From: Rhynchopus sp. YZ270_cl-10
Taxonomy: Eukaryota > Euglenozoa > Diplonemea > Diplonemida > Diplonemidae
Reading direction: 5' to 3'
Assembly (NCBI GenBank): GCA_964035575.1
Contig: OZ037869.1
Location: forward strand, 1,178,001-1,242,000
Length of the DNA stretch: 64,000 nt
This document shows, one piece after another, positions 1-10,304 of this stretch. The notes under the pieces are model-generated. The model saw only the letters and a program-made list of their open reading frames with translations, ran no database searches and was not told the DNA's origin. The translations under genes and the position numbers were made by a program. Each line of letters starts with the position of its first letter. Position 1 is the stretch's first letter.

Positions 1-25
1 CAAAAGGCAACAAGACCCTACAAGG

Positions 26-514
26 ACTGTGTACTGTGTACTGTGTACTGTGTACTGTGTACTGTGTACTGTGTACTGTGTACTGTGTACTGTGTACTGT
101 GTACTGTGTACTGTGTACTGTGTACTGTGTACTGTGTACTGTGTACTGTGTACTGTGTACTGTGTACTGTGTACTGTGTACTGTGTACTGTGTACTGTGT
201 ACTGTGTACTGTGTACTGTGTACTGTGTACTGTGTACTGTGTACTGTGTACTGTGTACTGTGTACTGTGTACTGTGTACTGTGTACTGTGTACTGTGTAC
301 TGTGTACTGTGTACTGTGTACTGTGTACTGTGTACTGTGTACTGTGTACTGTGTACTGTGTACTGTGTACTGTGTACTGTGTACTGTGTACTGTGTACTG
401 TGTACTGTGTACTGTGTACTGTGTACTGTGTACTGTGTACTGTGTACTGTGTACTGTGTACTGTGTACTGTGTACTGTGTACTGTGTACTGTGTACTGTG
501 TACTGTGTACTGTG
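26..514. repeat. 7-bp satellite (CTGTGTA)n
   Basis: About 70 head-to-tail copies of a 7-bp unit with almost no variation, starting close to the window edge, so the array may extend beyond it. It stays open in three frames only because 7 is not a multiple of 3 and the unit contains no stop; the Cys/Tyr/Leu/Val repeat peptide is not credible as a protein. The unit is related to the 9-bp unit CTGTGTATA at 21.6-24.1 kb and to the 7-bp units at 31.5-31.8 kb. It is not a canonical telomere repeat. Confidence 0.95.
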
Positions 515-529
515 TGTTCCTTCAAAGAG

Positions 530-587
530 TTGTACAAAAATTTCACGGCCGTTGTTTTTTTTTAACGGCCGTGCAATTTTTGTACAT
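530..587. repeat. Imperfect palindrome next to satellite
   Basis: Arms of about 24 bp (TTGTACAAAAATTTCACGGC followed by CGTT, and the reverse complement with one or two mismatches) flank a run of T. Further CACGGC fragments follow to about 640. This looks like a foldback or MITE remnant that borders the satellite. Confidence 0.6.
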
Positions 588-1071
588 AAGAAAGGCGCTT
601 TTTTTTCACGGCCGTTTTTTTTTATTTTTCACGGCAACGACGGCAGTGGGTCGAGCATTTTTTTTTCATTTCCGTGACGTCCGTTTTACTTGTATGATCG
701 GACGGATCGAACTCAGGCCAGTTCCCAAAATTCTCGCTAATAAAGAATAGCCACAAACTCTACGATATTTCTAGTTTTTCTTTCCTATTTCCCTCTTTTC
801 TCCAAACCGACTCATTTTCGGAGCTTTCTCCCTTACAAGCGGTCTTTACTTCGGACCCCCCTTCACAAATTTAGTGCATTACCGAACGATGTCAGTCAGA
901 GGTACCTGCATTCAATATGGATGGGGGTCCACCCCCCGACGTACCACGAGAGAGCTTCTTGTATTTCAAGCCAAACTATTTTTTGTCAATATCACCTCAC
1001 AGAATGTACACACACACATCTGGGTCTTCCCTGACCTGCTGCGTGAAGTGAACTACAACAACAAACGCATC
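588..1071. other. Spacer and probable 5' leader
   Basis: T-rich and C/T-rich DNA with no supported gene. Around 942-985 it contains a diverged copy of the module that reads CACGAGAG ... GTATTTCAAG at 4315 and 58602. This makes the open frame upstream of ATG 1072 look like leader or element sequence rather than protein. Confidence 0.4.
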
Positions 1072-1926
1072 ATGGGGAAGAATCTGCTCATCATCCCCCC
1101 CTTCAAGGAGGCAGGCTCTGTCGACGAGTTTAAGAAGCGGAATGGCTATCAGGCGTTGCTGCTGGCGTTCCTCAGTCTGGTGATGCTGGCGCTCCACGTC
1201 ACCATGCTTGCGAGGCACGACTCTTGGATTAAGATGAAAGGTGGCTTGACACAGTTTCCAGGAAACTTTCCTTCGGGACAGGACATATTGCTTGGTGTGT
1301 ATCCTGATGTGCAGGTGTGCTATACTGTGAGCGATTCTTTGGTGAACGTTTCTGGGTTTGTTTGGGTTCCGTTGGAATATTCGGACACTTTGGTTACCTG
1401 CGAATTTAAGCGAATTGACACCCCTCTGGAGCTGCAGAAGAAGGTGAACCGGACGTCCGTGGTGAAGATTGATTCGGATGGAGCGTGCGGGCTGTTCCGA
1501 TGTGAGAACACACCGGTGTCGGATACAGCGAATATCTTCAACTGCGAGTCGCGGCTGAAGCTGGTCTCTGCGTTGCAGGTTGTGGCGGTGGTTGCGTGCC
1601 TCTTTATGGGGGCGCACTTCATTTACTTTGTGTTCCTGCGTACCAACTCATATGGCCCGAAGATAGGGCGTCTGTTCACCATGCTGCCAAAGACGCTGTG
1701 TCTGCAGGTGTTCTTCCTGGTCCTGACACTGCTCCTGATGTGTGCAGGGTACACCGTGGAGCAGTGTGGCAAACGTCTGTCACGTCTCTCCACCATCCAA
1801 TACGCAACGTACTTTACCGCAGCAAACATCCTCCTCACGTATGGATGTTATGCAGTCGCACGGAGCGCTTATTTGTTCACACCACTCAAAATCGTTAATA
1901 CCCTCGTTGTTCCGTCAAGGCCGTAG
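1072..1926 (+). CDS. Putative four-span membrane protein, unknown family
   Basis: I do not recognise the family. The predicted 284-residue protein starts MGKNLLIIPPFKEAG. It has hydrophobic segments near residues 26-47, 164-189, 208-226 and 243-266. The long loop between segments 1 and 2 (about 115 residues) holds several cysteines (about 83, 110, 139, 144, 158) and N-x-S/T sites, so it is probably lumenal or extracellular and disulfide-bonded, a layout seen in tetraspan and claudin-like proteins. The frame is open from 874, but the upstream part is low-complexity and overlaps a dispersed repeat module, so I prefer ATG 1072, where compositionally normal coding begins. It ends at TAG 1924-1926. 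No intron is needed. Confidence 0.6.
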   Translation: MGKNLLIIPPFKEAGSVDEFKKRNGYQALLLAFLSLVMLALHVTMLARHDSWIKMKGGLTQFPGNFPSGQDILLGVYPDVQVCYTVSDSLVNVSGFVWVPLEYSDTLVTCEFKRIDTPLELQKKVNRTSVVKIDSDGACGLFRCENTPVSDTANIFNCESRLKLVSALQVVAVVACLFMGAHFIYFVFLRTNSYGPKIGRLFTMLPKTLCLQVFFLVLTLLLMCAGYTVEQCGKRLSRLSTIQYATYFTAANILLTYGCYAVARSAYLFTPLKIVNTLVVPSRP

Positions 1927-2242
1927 TGGGGCTGTGGGGTACTGTGGTAGAGGGTTGGGGTGGGGGGCTAGAGTTAGTGGGGTGGGATGGGGTGCGTTGG
2001 GTGCATAAAACGTCCTATGATAAAATTTTTGTGGTGGGGTTTTATGTGAGGGTGTTTTTTTTTTTTTGGGTCAAACGTTCAGCATGTGTTGGAGAAGGTG
2101 TTTTCTGATGTCAGGTGTTTTCGTCTGCAGAGTCGTTACCACCTGTATTTGCTTTTTGTTTTCATTCGTCTTTTTCCCTTTTAGTAAAAGTGACCAAAGT
2201 GGAGCCTCACTATAATGTGGCAAATATGCAATATTTATTGCT
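1927..2242. other. Intergenic, G- and T-rich
   Basis: G-rich then T-rich DNA between the membrane-protein gene and the tandem array. I see no gene or repeat here. Similarity to the array units begins near 2243. Confidence 0.5.
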
Positions 2243-2503
2243 ACCTGTACTTTCCATTCATTGGAATGTATGTGTTATAATACTCTTTTTGAAAGTTGTG
2301 GTGGTTCTCTTTCCACACCACACTACGCTATGTGCCGAGGCGCAATCAAGTATTCCTCAAAAAAAAATGAAAAAAGCCCCCCACTTTTGCAATGACCCGC
2401 CACCTCCCATCCCACTACAGCAAACGCACTGCCACAGAACCCTCTCTCTCTCTCTCCCCTCTCTCCCCTTGCCCCCCTTGCCCCCTACACGCTCTCTGCA
2501 AAG

Positions 2504-3343
2504 ATGACTCACTGCACAGCCAACCCCTCTCTGTCATCTGTGATCTGCAACGCGTACCACAAGAAAGTGTGTCCCAGTACGGTGCCACGTGTCCATGCAC
2601 CTCTGCGTGACGCAGTCGAGAGCATCTTTGCTGCTGCGGCCGATTCCCCGAACAAGCCGGCCCTGAGCACAGCCGAGCAACAGCACGCACGCAAGAAGTT
2701 GTCGGAGTGGTTGAGCCCTCTGGAGGGCGAGAAGATCCGTGCAGCTGCAGTTTCTGTGTTGCGCGAGTTGATGTCAAATGCGGCATTCCACGGCCTGGTG
2801 AACGGAGTGAAGAACTGCGGGAAAGTCGGGGTCTTGCATGACAGCGATGCGACGGACATGGTAGTCGACCCCCTGCCTGACAGCATCAACATCAGCGACT
2901 ATGACAAACGCACTGTGCTCCACACCTCTGCAGGAAGCGGGGATCTTGCGAAGCTTCAGCATACTATTCACGGCGGCGTCGCTGCGGATGCTTCGGACTA
3001 TACCGACCGTGGTGCGCTCCATGTTGCTGCAAAAGAAGGACATATGTCGGTCAGCAAAGGTTGCCTTGTTGAGGAGGCAGGGGTGTCGGTGAATGTTCAA
3101 GACAGATGTGGCACCACGGCGGAAGAAGCAGTAGAAATCCTGGTCGAATTTTGCAACTATCTCAATACCCTGTTCGGGTATAGTGCGCACTTTTTGTTCC
3201 TATGTGTTTGCGTGCCTGTTCGAGGCGTTGTTGCTCTGTTTCAGAATGCTTTTTTTGTGGTTTCTTTTCTTCTTCTTCTCTTCTTCTTCGAAACGGTTTT
3301 CTTCGGTTTCATAATGTTTGTTTTATTCTTCTTCTTTTTTTAA
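2504..3343 (+). CDS. Chimeric truncated ankyrin ORF, array unit 1
   Basis: 279 residues. Residues 1 to about 105 (MTHCTANPSLSS...) have no counterpart in the glutaminase gene and are of unknown origin. From about residue 118 the ORF is patched from ankyrin repeats of the gene at 35485: pieces matching DNA at about 35609, 35703, 35944-36130 and 36401 are joined with the intervening repeats deleted. The glutaminase domain is absent. From about residue 225 the frame runs into T-rich DNA and gives a Phe/Leu/Val-rich hydrophobic tail. The start is ATG 2504 after a C/T-rich leader, as in other genes here. It could be a transcribed pseudogene or a new membrane-tailed ankyrin protein. Unit 1 differs from the others upstream of about 2243. 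Confidence 0.45.
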   Translation: MTHCTANPSLSSVICNAYHKKVCPSTVPRVHAPLRDAVESIFAAAADSPNKPALSTAEQQHARKKLSEWLSPLEGEKIRAAAVSVLRELMSNAAFHGLVNGVKNCGKVGVLHDSDATDMVVDPLPDSINISDYDKRTVLHTSAGSGDLAKLQHTIHGGVAADASDYTDRGALHVAAKEGHMSVSKGCLVEEAGVSVNVQDRCGTTAEEAVEILVEFCNYLNTLFGYSAHFLFLCVCVPVRGVVALFQNAFFVVSFLLLLFFFETVFFGFIMFVLFFFFF

Positions 3344-3904
3344 ACCGGAGGGAAAAATACCTTTTTGGTTTTTCTCCAAAATCAGGAATTATGCGAAGTC
3401 GCATAACTCGGCCTTGGTAGCTATTTCCCTGGTTACACATGTTTGTTTGTTTTTTTTTTGAAGGTTTCTGTGTGTACTCAATGAGTTTACCACTTCTTTG
3501 CCCGTACACACGCGGAAGACTTTTCTTTTCTTTCTTTTTCCCAGCACGAATACACGAATCTATGTCCAGTTGCTTGCTTGCTTGCAACTAAACACATGCC
3601 GCGTTCGGTTATAGTGCGCAGTTTTTGTTACTATGTGTTTGCGTCTCTCTTTTTCTTTTCGAGGCGTTTTTCTTCTGTTTTATAATGTTTTTTCTTCTTT
3701 TAATATAAACCCTTTACGGACCGCCAGCCGGGGAACTTGGCTTGAGTGGCCCGCTGAATGGTGCCCTGCATCTTTTCAAAACAAGGGCAGTCTCTAGACT
3801 GTAACCCACCAAAACCACTTTCCTTTCTTTTTTCCTGCAGGTAGCCTTACAAAAAGTGAACAACACTCATGTGCGGACTACCCTGCCTAGCCCCTAGTTA
3901 CACA

Positions 3905-3938
3905 CGCCTAAGTACCCACAAAGATGGATACTTAGGCG
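3905..3938. repeat. 10-bp perfect inverted repeat in array spacer
   Basis: CGCCTAAGTA, a 14-bp loop, then TACTTAGGCG. The same hairpin recurs in every complete unit at the same offset (for example 6228, 8547). It could be a structured RNA feature or part of an older insertion; no function can be assigned. Confidence 0.7.
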
Positions 3939-4314
3939 ACTGTCGACGCAAGAAAAGATAAGAAAAGGATAAAAAATATACTGGTGGATGGGTGGGTGGG
4001 TGGGGAGAGCTTTAGTTAAGTTAAGTTACGTTACGTATGTCTGTTTGTTTTTTTTTTGAAGCTTTCTGTGTGTGCCAATTGAGTTTAACACTTCTCACTT
4101 CTTTGCCCGTACACATGCGGAAGACTTTTCTTTTCTTTTCTTTCTTTTTCCCAGCACGAATACACGAATCTATGTCCAGTTGCTTGCTTGCTTGCAACTA
4201 AACACATGCCGCGTTCGGTTATAGTGCGCAGTTTTTGTTACTATGTGTCTGCGTCTCTCTTTTTCTTTTCGAGGCGTTTTTCTTCTGTTTTATAATGTTT
4301 TATTTTTATTTTTA

Positions 4315-4354
4315 GGTACACTGTCACGAGAGGGCTTTGTATTTCAAGTAAACC
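4315..4354 (+). repeat. Dispersed module GGTACACTGTCACGAGAG...
   Basis: A ~40-bp sequence ending GTATTTCAAG then a T-rich tail, present once per array unit. A nearly identical copy stands alone at 58602-58641, a diverged copy at 57163, and a weaker one at 942. It shares the CACGAGAG core and CAA/TTT tail style of the hairpin modules described in the findings. Confidence 0.6.
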
Positions 4355-4822
4355 TTTTTTCTTTTTTATAAACCCTTTACGGGCCGAAGCAAAGGACAAA
4401 ATTATGAAGTTAGTTCATGTGTTCAAGGTGTGGAAACACAGCTTGCCCAACATACGAACGACCTTTATTCGTTCTTTTTTACTCCCACAAATCATGTCCA
4501 GTTGTTTGCTTGCATGCACAACTAAAAACATACCTTGTTCGGGTTGTCGCGTATTTTTGCCACCTGTACTTTCCATTCATTGGAATGTATGTGTTATAAT
4601 ACTCTTTTTGAAAGTTGTGGTGGTTCTCTTTCCACACCACACTACGCTATGTGCCGAGGCGCAATCAAGTATTCCTCAAAAAAAAATGAAAAAAGCCCCC
4701 CACTTTTGCAATGACCCGCCACCTCCCATCCCACTACAGCAAACGCACTGCCACAGAACCCTCTCTCTCTCTCTCCCCTCTCTCCCCTTGCCCCCCTTGC
4801 CCCCTACACGCTCTCTGCAAAG

Positions 4823-5662
4823 ATGACTCACTGCACAGCCAACCCCTCTCTGTCATCTGTGATCTGCAACGCGTACCACAAGAAAGTGTGTCCCAGTACG
4901 GTGCCACGTGTCCATGCACCTCTGCGTGACGCAGTCGAGAGCATCTTTGCTGCTGCGGCCGATTCCCCGAACAAGCCGGCCCTGAGCACAGCCGAGCAAC
5001 AGCACGCACGCAAGAAGTTGTCGGAGTGGTTGAGCCCTCTGGAGGGCGAGAAGATCCGTGCAGCTGCAGTTTCTGTGTTGCGCGAGTTGATGTCAAATGC
5101 GGCATTCCACGGCCTGGTGAACGGAGTGAAGAACTGCGGGAAAGTCGGGGTCTTGCATGACAGCGATGCGACGGACATGGTAGTCGACCCCCTGCCTGAC
5201 AGCATCAACATCAGCGACTATGACAAACGCACTGTGCTCCACACCTCTGCAGGAAGCGGGGATCTTGCGAAGCTTCAGCATACTATTCACGGCGGCGTCG
5301 CTGCGGATGCTTCGGACTATACCGACCGTGGTGCGCTCCATGTTGCTGCAAAAGAAGGACATATGTCGGTCAGCAAAGGTTGCCTTGTTGAGGAGGCAGG
5401 GGTGTCGGTGAATGTTCAAGACAGATGTGGCACCACGGCGGAAGAAGCAGTAGAAATCCTGGTCGAATTTTGCAACTATCTCAATACCCTGTTCGGGTAT
5501 AGTGCGCACTTTTTGTTCCTATGTGTTTGCGTGCCTGTTCGAGGCGTTGTTGCTCTGTTTCAGAATGCTTTTTTTGTGGTTTCTTTTCTTCTTCTTCTCT
5601 TCTTCTTCGAAACGGTTTTCTTCGGTTTCATAATGTTTGTTTTATTCTTCTTCTTTTTTTAA
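4823..5662 (+). CDS. Chimeric truncated ankyrin ORF, array unit 2
   Basis: Same 279 codons as unit 1. It has the short (CT)n tract, so the open frame that begins at ATG 4404 stops after 140 codons and is out of frame with this ORF. Confidence 0.45.
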   Translation: MTHCTANPSLSSVICNAYHKKVCPSTVPRVHAPLRDAVESIFAAAADSPNKPALSTAEQQHARKKLSEWLSPLEGEKIRAAAVSVLRELMSNAAFHGLVNGVKNCGKVGVLHDSDATDMVVDPLPDSINISDYDKRTVLHTSAGSGDLAKLQHTIHGGVAADASDYTDRGALHVAAKEGHMSVSKGCLVEEAGVSVNVQDRCGTTAEEAVEILVEFCNYLNTLFGYSAHFLFLCVCVPVRGVVALFQNAFFVVSFLLLLFFFETVFFGFIMFVLFFFFF

Positions 5663-7145
5663 ACCGGAGGGAAAAATACCTTTTTGGTTTTTCTCCAAAA
5701 TCAGGAATTATGCGAAGTCGCATAACTCGGCCTTGGTAGCTATTTCCCTGGTTACACATGTTTGTTTGTTTTTTTTTTGAAGGTTTCTGTGTGTACTCAA
5801 TGAGTTTACCACTTCTTTGCCCGTACACACGCGGAAGACTTTTCTTTTCTTTCTTTTTCCCAGCACGAATACACGAATCTATGTCCAGTTGCTTGCTTGC
5901 TTGCAACTAAACACATGCCGCGTTCGGTTATAGTGCGCAGTTTTTGTTACTATGTGTTTGCGTCTCTCTTTTTCTTTTCGAGGCGTTTTTCTTCTGTTTT
6001 ATAATGTTTTTTCTTCTTTTAATATAAACCCTTTACGGACCGCCAGCCGGGGAACTTGGCTTGAGTGGCCCGCTGAATGGTGCCCTGCATCTTTTCAAAA
6101 CAAGGGCAGTCTCTAGACTGTAACCCACCAAAACCACTTTCCTTTCTTTTTTCCTGCAGGTAGCCTTACAAAAAGTGAACAACACTCATGTGCGGACTAC
6201 CCTGCCTAGCCCCTAGTTACACACGCCTAAGTACCCACAAAGATGGATACTTAGGCGACTGTCGACGCAAGAAAAGATAAGAAAAGGATAAAAAATATAC
6301 TGGTGGATGGGTGGGTGGGTGGGGAGAGCTTTAGTTAAGTTAAGTTACGTTACGTATGTCTGTTTGTTTTTTTTTTGAAGCTTTCTGTGTGTGCCAATTG
6401 AGTTTAACACTTCTCACTTCTTTGCCCGTACACATGCGGAAGACTTTTCTTTTCTTTTCTTTCTTTTTCCCAGCACGAATACACGAATCTATGTCCAGTT
6501 GCTTGCTTGCTTGCAACTAAACACATGCCGCGTTCGGTTATAGTGCGCAGTTTTTGTTACTATGTGTCTGCGTCTCTCTTTTTCTTTTCGAGGCGTTTTT
6601 CTTCTGTTTTATAATGTTTTATTTTTATTTTTAGGTACACTGTCACGAGAGGGCTTTGTATTTCAAGTAAACCTTTTTTCTTTTTTATAAACCCTTTACG
6701 GGCCGAAGCAAAGGACAAAATTATGAAGTTAGTTCATGTGTTCAAGGTGTGGAAACACAGCTTGCCCAACATACGAACGACCTTTATTCGTTCTTTTTTA
6801 CTCCCACAAATCATGTCCAGTTGTTTGCTTGCATGCACAACTAAAAACATACCTTGTTCGGGTTGTCGCGTATTTTTGCCACCTGTACTTTCCATTCATT
6901 GGAATGTATGTGTTATAATACTCTTTTTGAAAGTTGTGGTGGTTCTCTTTCCACACCACACTACGCTATGTGCCGAGGCGCAATCAAGTATTCCTCAAAA
7001 AAAAATGAAAAAAGCCCCCCACTTTTGCAATGACCCGCCACCTCCCATCCCACTACAGCAAACGCACTGCCACAGAACCCTCTCTCTCTCTCTCTCTCCC
7101 CTCTCTCCCCTTGCCCCCCTTGCCCCCTACACGCTCTCTGCAAAG

Positions 7146-7985
7146 ATGACTCACTGCACAGCCAACCCCTCTCTGTCATCTGTGATCTGCAACGCGTACC
7201 ACAAGAAAGTGTGTCCCAGTACGGTGCCACGTGTCCATGCACCTCTGCGTGACGCAGTCGAGAGCATCTTTGCTGCTGCGGCCGATTCCCCGAACAAGCC
7301 GGCCCTGAGCACAGCCGAGCAACAGCACGCACGCAAGAAGTTGTCGGAGTGGTTGAGCCCTCTGGAGGGCGAGAAGATCCGTGCAGCTGCAGTTTCTGTG
7401 TTGCGCGAGTTGATGTCAAATGCGGCATTCCACGGCCTGGTGAACGGAGTGAAGAACTGCGGGAAAGTCGGGGTCTTGCATGACAGCGATGCGACGGACA
7501 TGGTAGTCGACCCCCTGCCTGACAGCATCAACATCAGCGACTATGACAAACGCACTGTGCTCCACACCTCTGCAGGAAGCGGGGATCTTGCGAAGCTTCA
7601 GCATACTATTCACGGCGGCGTCGCTGCGGATGCTTCGGACTATACCGACCGTGGTGCGCTCCATGTTGCTGCAAAAGAAGGACATATGTCGGTCAGCAAA
7701 GGTTGCCTTGTTGAGGAGGCAGGGGTGTCGGTGAATGTTCAAGACAGATGTGGCACCACGGCGGAAGAAGCAGTAGAAATCCTGGTCGAATTTTGCAACT
7801 ATCTCAATACCCTGTTCGGGTATAGTGCGCACTTTTTGTTCCTATGTGTTTGCGTGCCTGTTCGAGGCGTTGTTGCTCTGTTTCAGAATGCTTTTTTTGT
7901 GGTTTCTTTTCTTCTTCTTCTCTTCTTCTTCGAAACGGTTTTCTTCGGTTTCATAATGTTTGTTTTATTCTTCTTCTTTTTTTAA
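7146..7985 (+). CDS. Chimeric truncated ankyrin ORF, array unit 3
   Basis: Same protein as unit 1. Here the (CT)n tract is 4 bp longer, which places the upstream open frame from ATG 6723 in phase, giving one continuous 420-codon frame. I keep the downstream ATG as the likely start. Confidence 0.45.
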   Translation: MTHCTANPSLSSVICNAYHKKVCPSTVPRVHAPLRDAVESIFAAAADSPNKPALSTAEQQHARKKLSEWLSPLEGEKIRAAAVSVLRELMSNAAFHGLVNGVKNCGKVGVLHDSDATDMVVDPLPDSINISDYDKRTVLHTSAGSGDLAKLQHTIHGGVAADASDYTDRGALHVAAKEGHMSVSKGCLVEEAGVSVNVQDRCGTTAEEAVEILVEFCNYLNTLFGYSAHFLFLCVCVPVRGVVALFQNAFFVVSFLLLLFFFETVFFGFIMFVLFFFFF

Positions 7986-9464
7986 ACCGGAGGGAAAAAT
8001 ACCTTTTTGGTTTTTCTCCAAAATCAGGAATTATGCGAAGTCGCATAACTCGGCCTTGGTAGCTATTTCCCTGGTTACACATGTTTGTTTGTTTTTTTTT
8101 TGAAGGTTTCTGTGTGTACTCAATGAGTTTACCACTTCTTTGCCCGTACACACGCGGAAGACTTTTCTTTTCTTTCTTTTTCCCAGCACGAATACACGAA
8201 TCTATGTCCAGTTGCTTGCTTGCTTGCAACTAAACACATGCCGCGTTCGGTTATAGTGCGCAGTTTTTGTTACTATGTGTTTGCGTCTCTCTTTTTCTTT
8301 TCGAGGCGTTTTTCTTCTGTTTTATAATGTTTTTTCTTCTTTTAATATAAACCCTTTACGGACCGCCAGCCGGGGAACTTGGCTTGAGTGGCCCGCTGAA
8401 TGGTGCCCTGCATCTTTTCAAAACAAGGGCAGTCTCTAGACTGTAACCCACCAAAACCACTTTCCTTTCTTTTTTCCTGCAGGTAGCCTTACAAAAAGTG
8501 AACAACACTCATGTGCGGACTACCCTGCCTAGCCCCTAGTTACACACGCCTAAGTACCCACAAAGATGGATACTTAGGCGACTGTCGACGCAAGAAAAGA
8601 TAAGAAAAGGATAAAAAATATACTGGTGGATGGGTGGGTGGGTGGGGAGAGCTTTAGTTAAGTTAAGTTACGTTACGTATGTCTGTTTGTTTTTTTTTTG
8701 AAGCTTTCTGTGTGTGCCAATTGAGTTTAACACTTCTCACTTCTTTGCCCGTACACATGCGGAAGACTTTTCTTTTCTTTTCTTTCTTTTTCCCAGCACG
8801 AATACACGAATCTATGTCCAGTTGCTTGCTTGCTTGCAACTAAACACATGCCGCGTTCGGTTATAGTGCGCAGTTTTTGTTACTATGTGTCTGCGTCTCT
8901 CTTTTTCTTTTCGAGGCGTTTTTCTTCTGTTTTATAATGTTTTATTTTTATTTTTAGGTACACTGTCACGAGAGGGCTTTGTATTTCAAGTAAACCTTTT
9001 TTCTTTTTTATAAACCCTTTACGGGCCGAAGCAAAGGACAAAATTATGAAGTTAGTTCATGTGTTCAAGGTGTGGAAACACAGCTTGCCCAACATACGAA
9101 CGACCTTTATTCGTTCTTTTTTACTCCCACAAATCATGTCCAGTTGTTTGCTTGCATGCACAACTAAAAACATACCTTGTTCGGGTTGTCGCGTATTTTT
9201 GCCACCTGTACTTTCCATTCATTGGAATGTATGTGTTATAATACTCTTTTTGAAAGTTGTGGTGGTTCTCTTTCCACACCACACTACGCTATGTGCCGAG
9301 GCGCAATCAAGTATTCCTCAAAAAAAAATGAAAAAAGCCCCCCACTTTTGCAATGACCCGCCACCTCCCATCCCACTACAGCAAACGCACTGCCACAGAA
9401 CCCTCTCTCTCTCTCTCCCCTCTCTCCCCTTGCCCCCCTTGCCCCCTACACGCTCTCTGCAAAG

Positions 9465-10304
9465 ATGACTCACTGCACAGCCAACCCCTCTCTGTCATCT
9501 GTGATCTGCAACGCGTACCACAAGAAAGTGTGTCCCAGTACGGTGCCACGTGTCCATGCACCTCTGCGTGACGCAGTCGAGAGCATCTTTGCTGCTGCGG
9601 CCGATTCCCCGAACAAGCCGGCCCTGAGCACAGCCGAGCAACAGCACGCACGCAAGAAGTTGTCGGAGTGGTTGAGCCCTCTGGAGGGCGAGAAGATCCG
9701 TGCAGCTGCAGTTTCTGTGTTGCGCGAGTTGATGTCAAATGCGGCATTCCACGGCCTGGTGAACGGAGTGAAGAACTGCGGGAAAGTCGGGGTCTTGCAT
9801 GACAGCGATGCGACGGACATGGTAGTCGACCCCCTGCCTGACAGCATCAACATCAGCGACTATGACAAACGCACTGTGCTCCACACCTCTGCAGGAAGCG
9901 GGGATCTTGCGAAGCTTCAGCATACTATTCACGGCGGCGTCGCTGCGGATGCTTCGGACTATACCGACCGTGGTGCGCTCCATGTTGCTGCAAAAGAAGG
10001 ACATATGTCGGTCAGCAAAGGTTGCCTTGTTGAGGAGGCAGGGGTGTCGGTGAATGTTCAAGACAGATGTGGCACCACGGCGGAAGAAGCAGTAGAAATC
10101 CTGGTCGAATTTTGCAACTATCTCAATACCCTGTTCGGGTATAGTGCGCACTTTTTGTTCCTATGTGTTTGCGTGCCTGTTCGAGGCGTTGTTGCTCTGT
10201 TTCAGAATGCTTTTTTTGTGGTTTCTTTTCTTCTTCTTCTCTTCTTCTTCGAAACGGTTTTCTTCGGTTTCATAATGTTTGTTTTATTCTTCTTCTTTTT
10301 TTAA
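9465..10304 (+). CDS. Chimeric truncated ankyrin ORF, array unit 4
   Basis: Identical 279-codon ORF with the short (CT)n tract; upstream frame not fused. Confidence 0.45.
   Translation: MTHCTANPSLSSVICNAYHKKVCPSTVPRVHAPLRDAVESIFAAAADSPNKPALSTAEQQHARKKLSEWLSPLEGEKIRAAAVSVLRELMSNAAFHGLVNGVKNCGKVGVLHDSDATDMVVDPLPDSINISDYDKRTVLHTSAGSGDLAKLQHTIHGGVAADASDYTDRGALHVAAKEGHMSVSKGCLVEEAGVSVNVQDRCGTTAEEAVEILVEFCNYLNTLFGYSAHFLFLCVCVPVRGVVALFQNAFFVVSFLLLLFFFETVFFGFIMFVLFFFFF

Noticed and set aside
26-514. Window start as a telomere
   Set aside because: CTGTGTA is not a known telomere unit and related arrays occur internally; the true end of the chromosome cannot be judged here.
29-750. Three overlapping open frames of 178-235 codons with YCVLCTV-type repeats
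   Set aside because: They are the three readings of a 7-bp satellite with no stop codon; no ATG start, no normal coding composition.
2415-2892. Minus-strand frames of 123-155 codons opposite the array ORF
   Set aside because: Shadows of the + strand coding frame; no independent support, repeated identically in each unit.
4404-4826. 140-codon frame upstream of each array ORF
   Set aside because: Shared with the non-coding region upstream of the glutaminase gene and dominated by C/T microsatellite; treated as promoter or leader.
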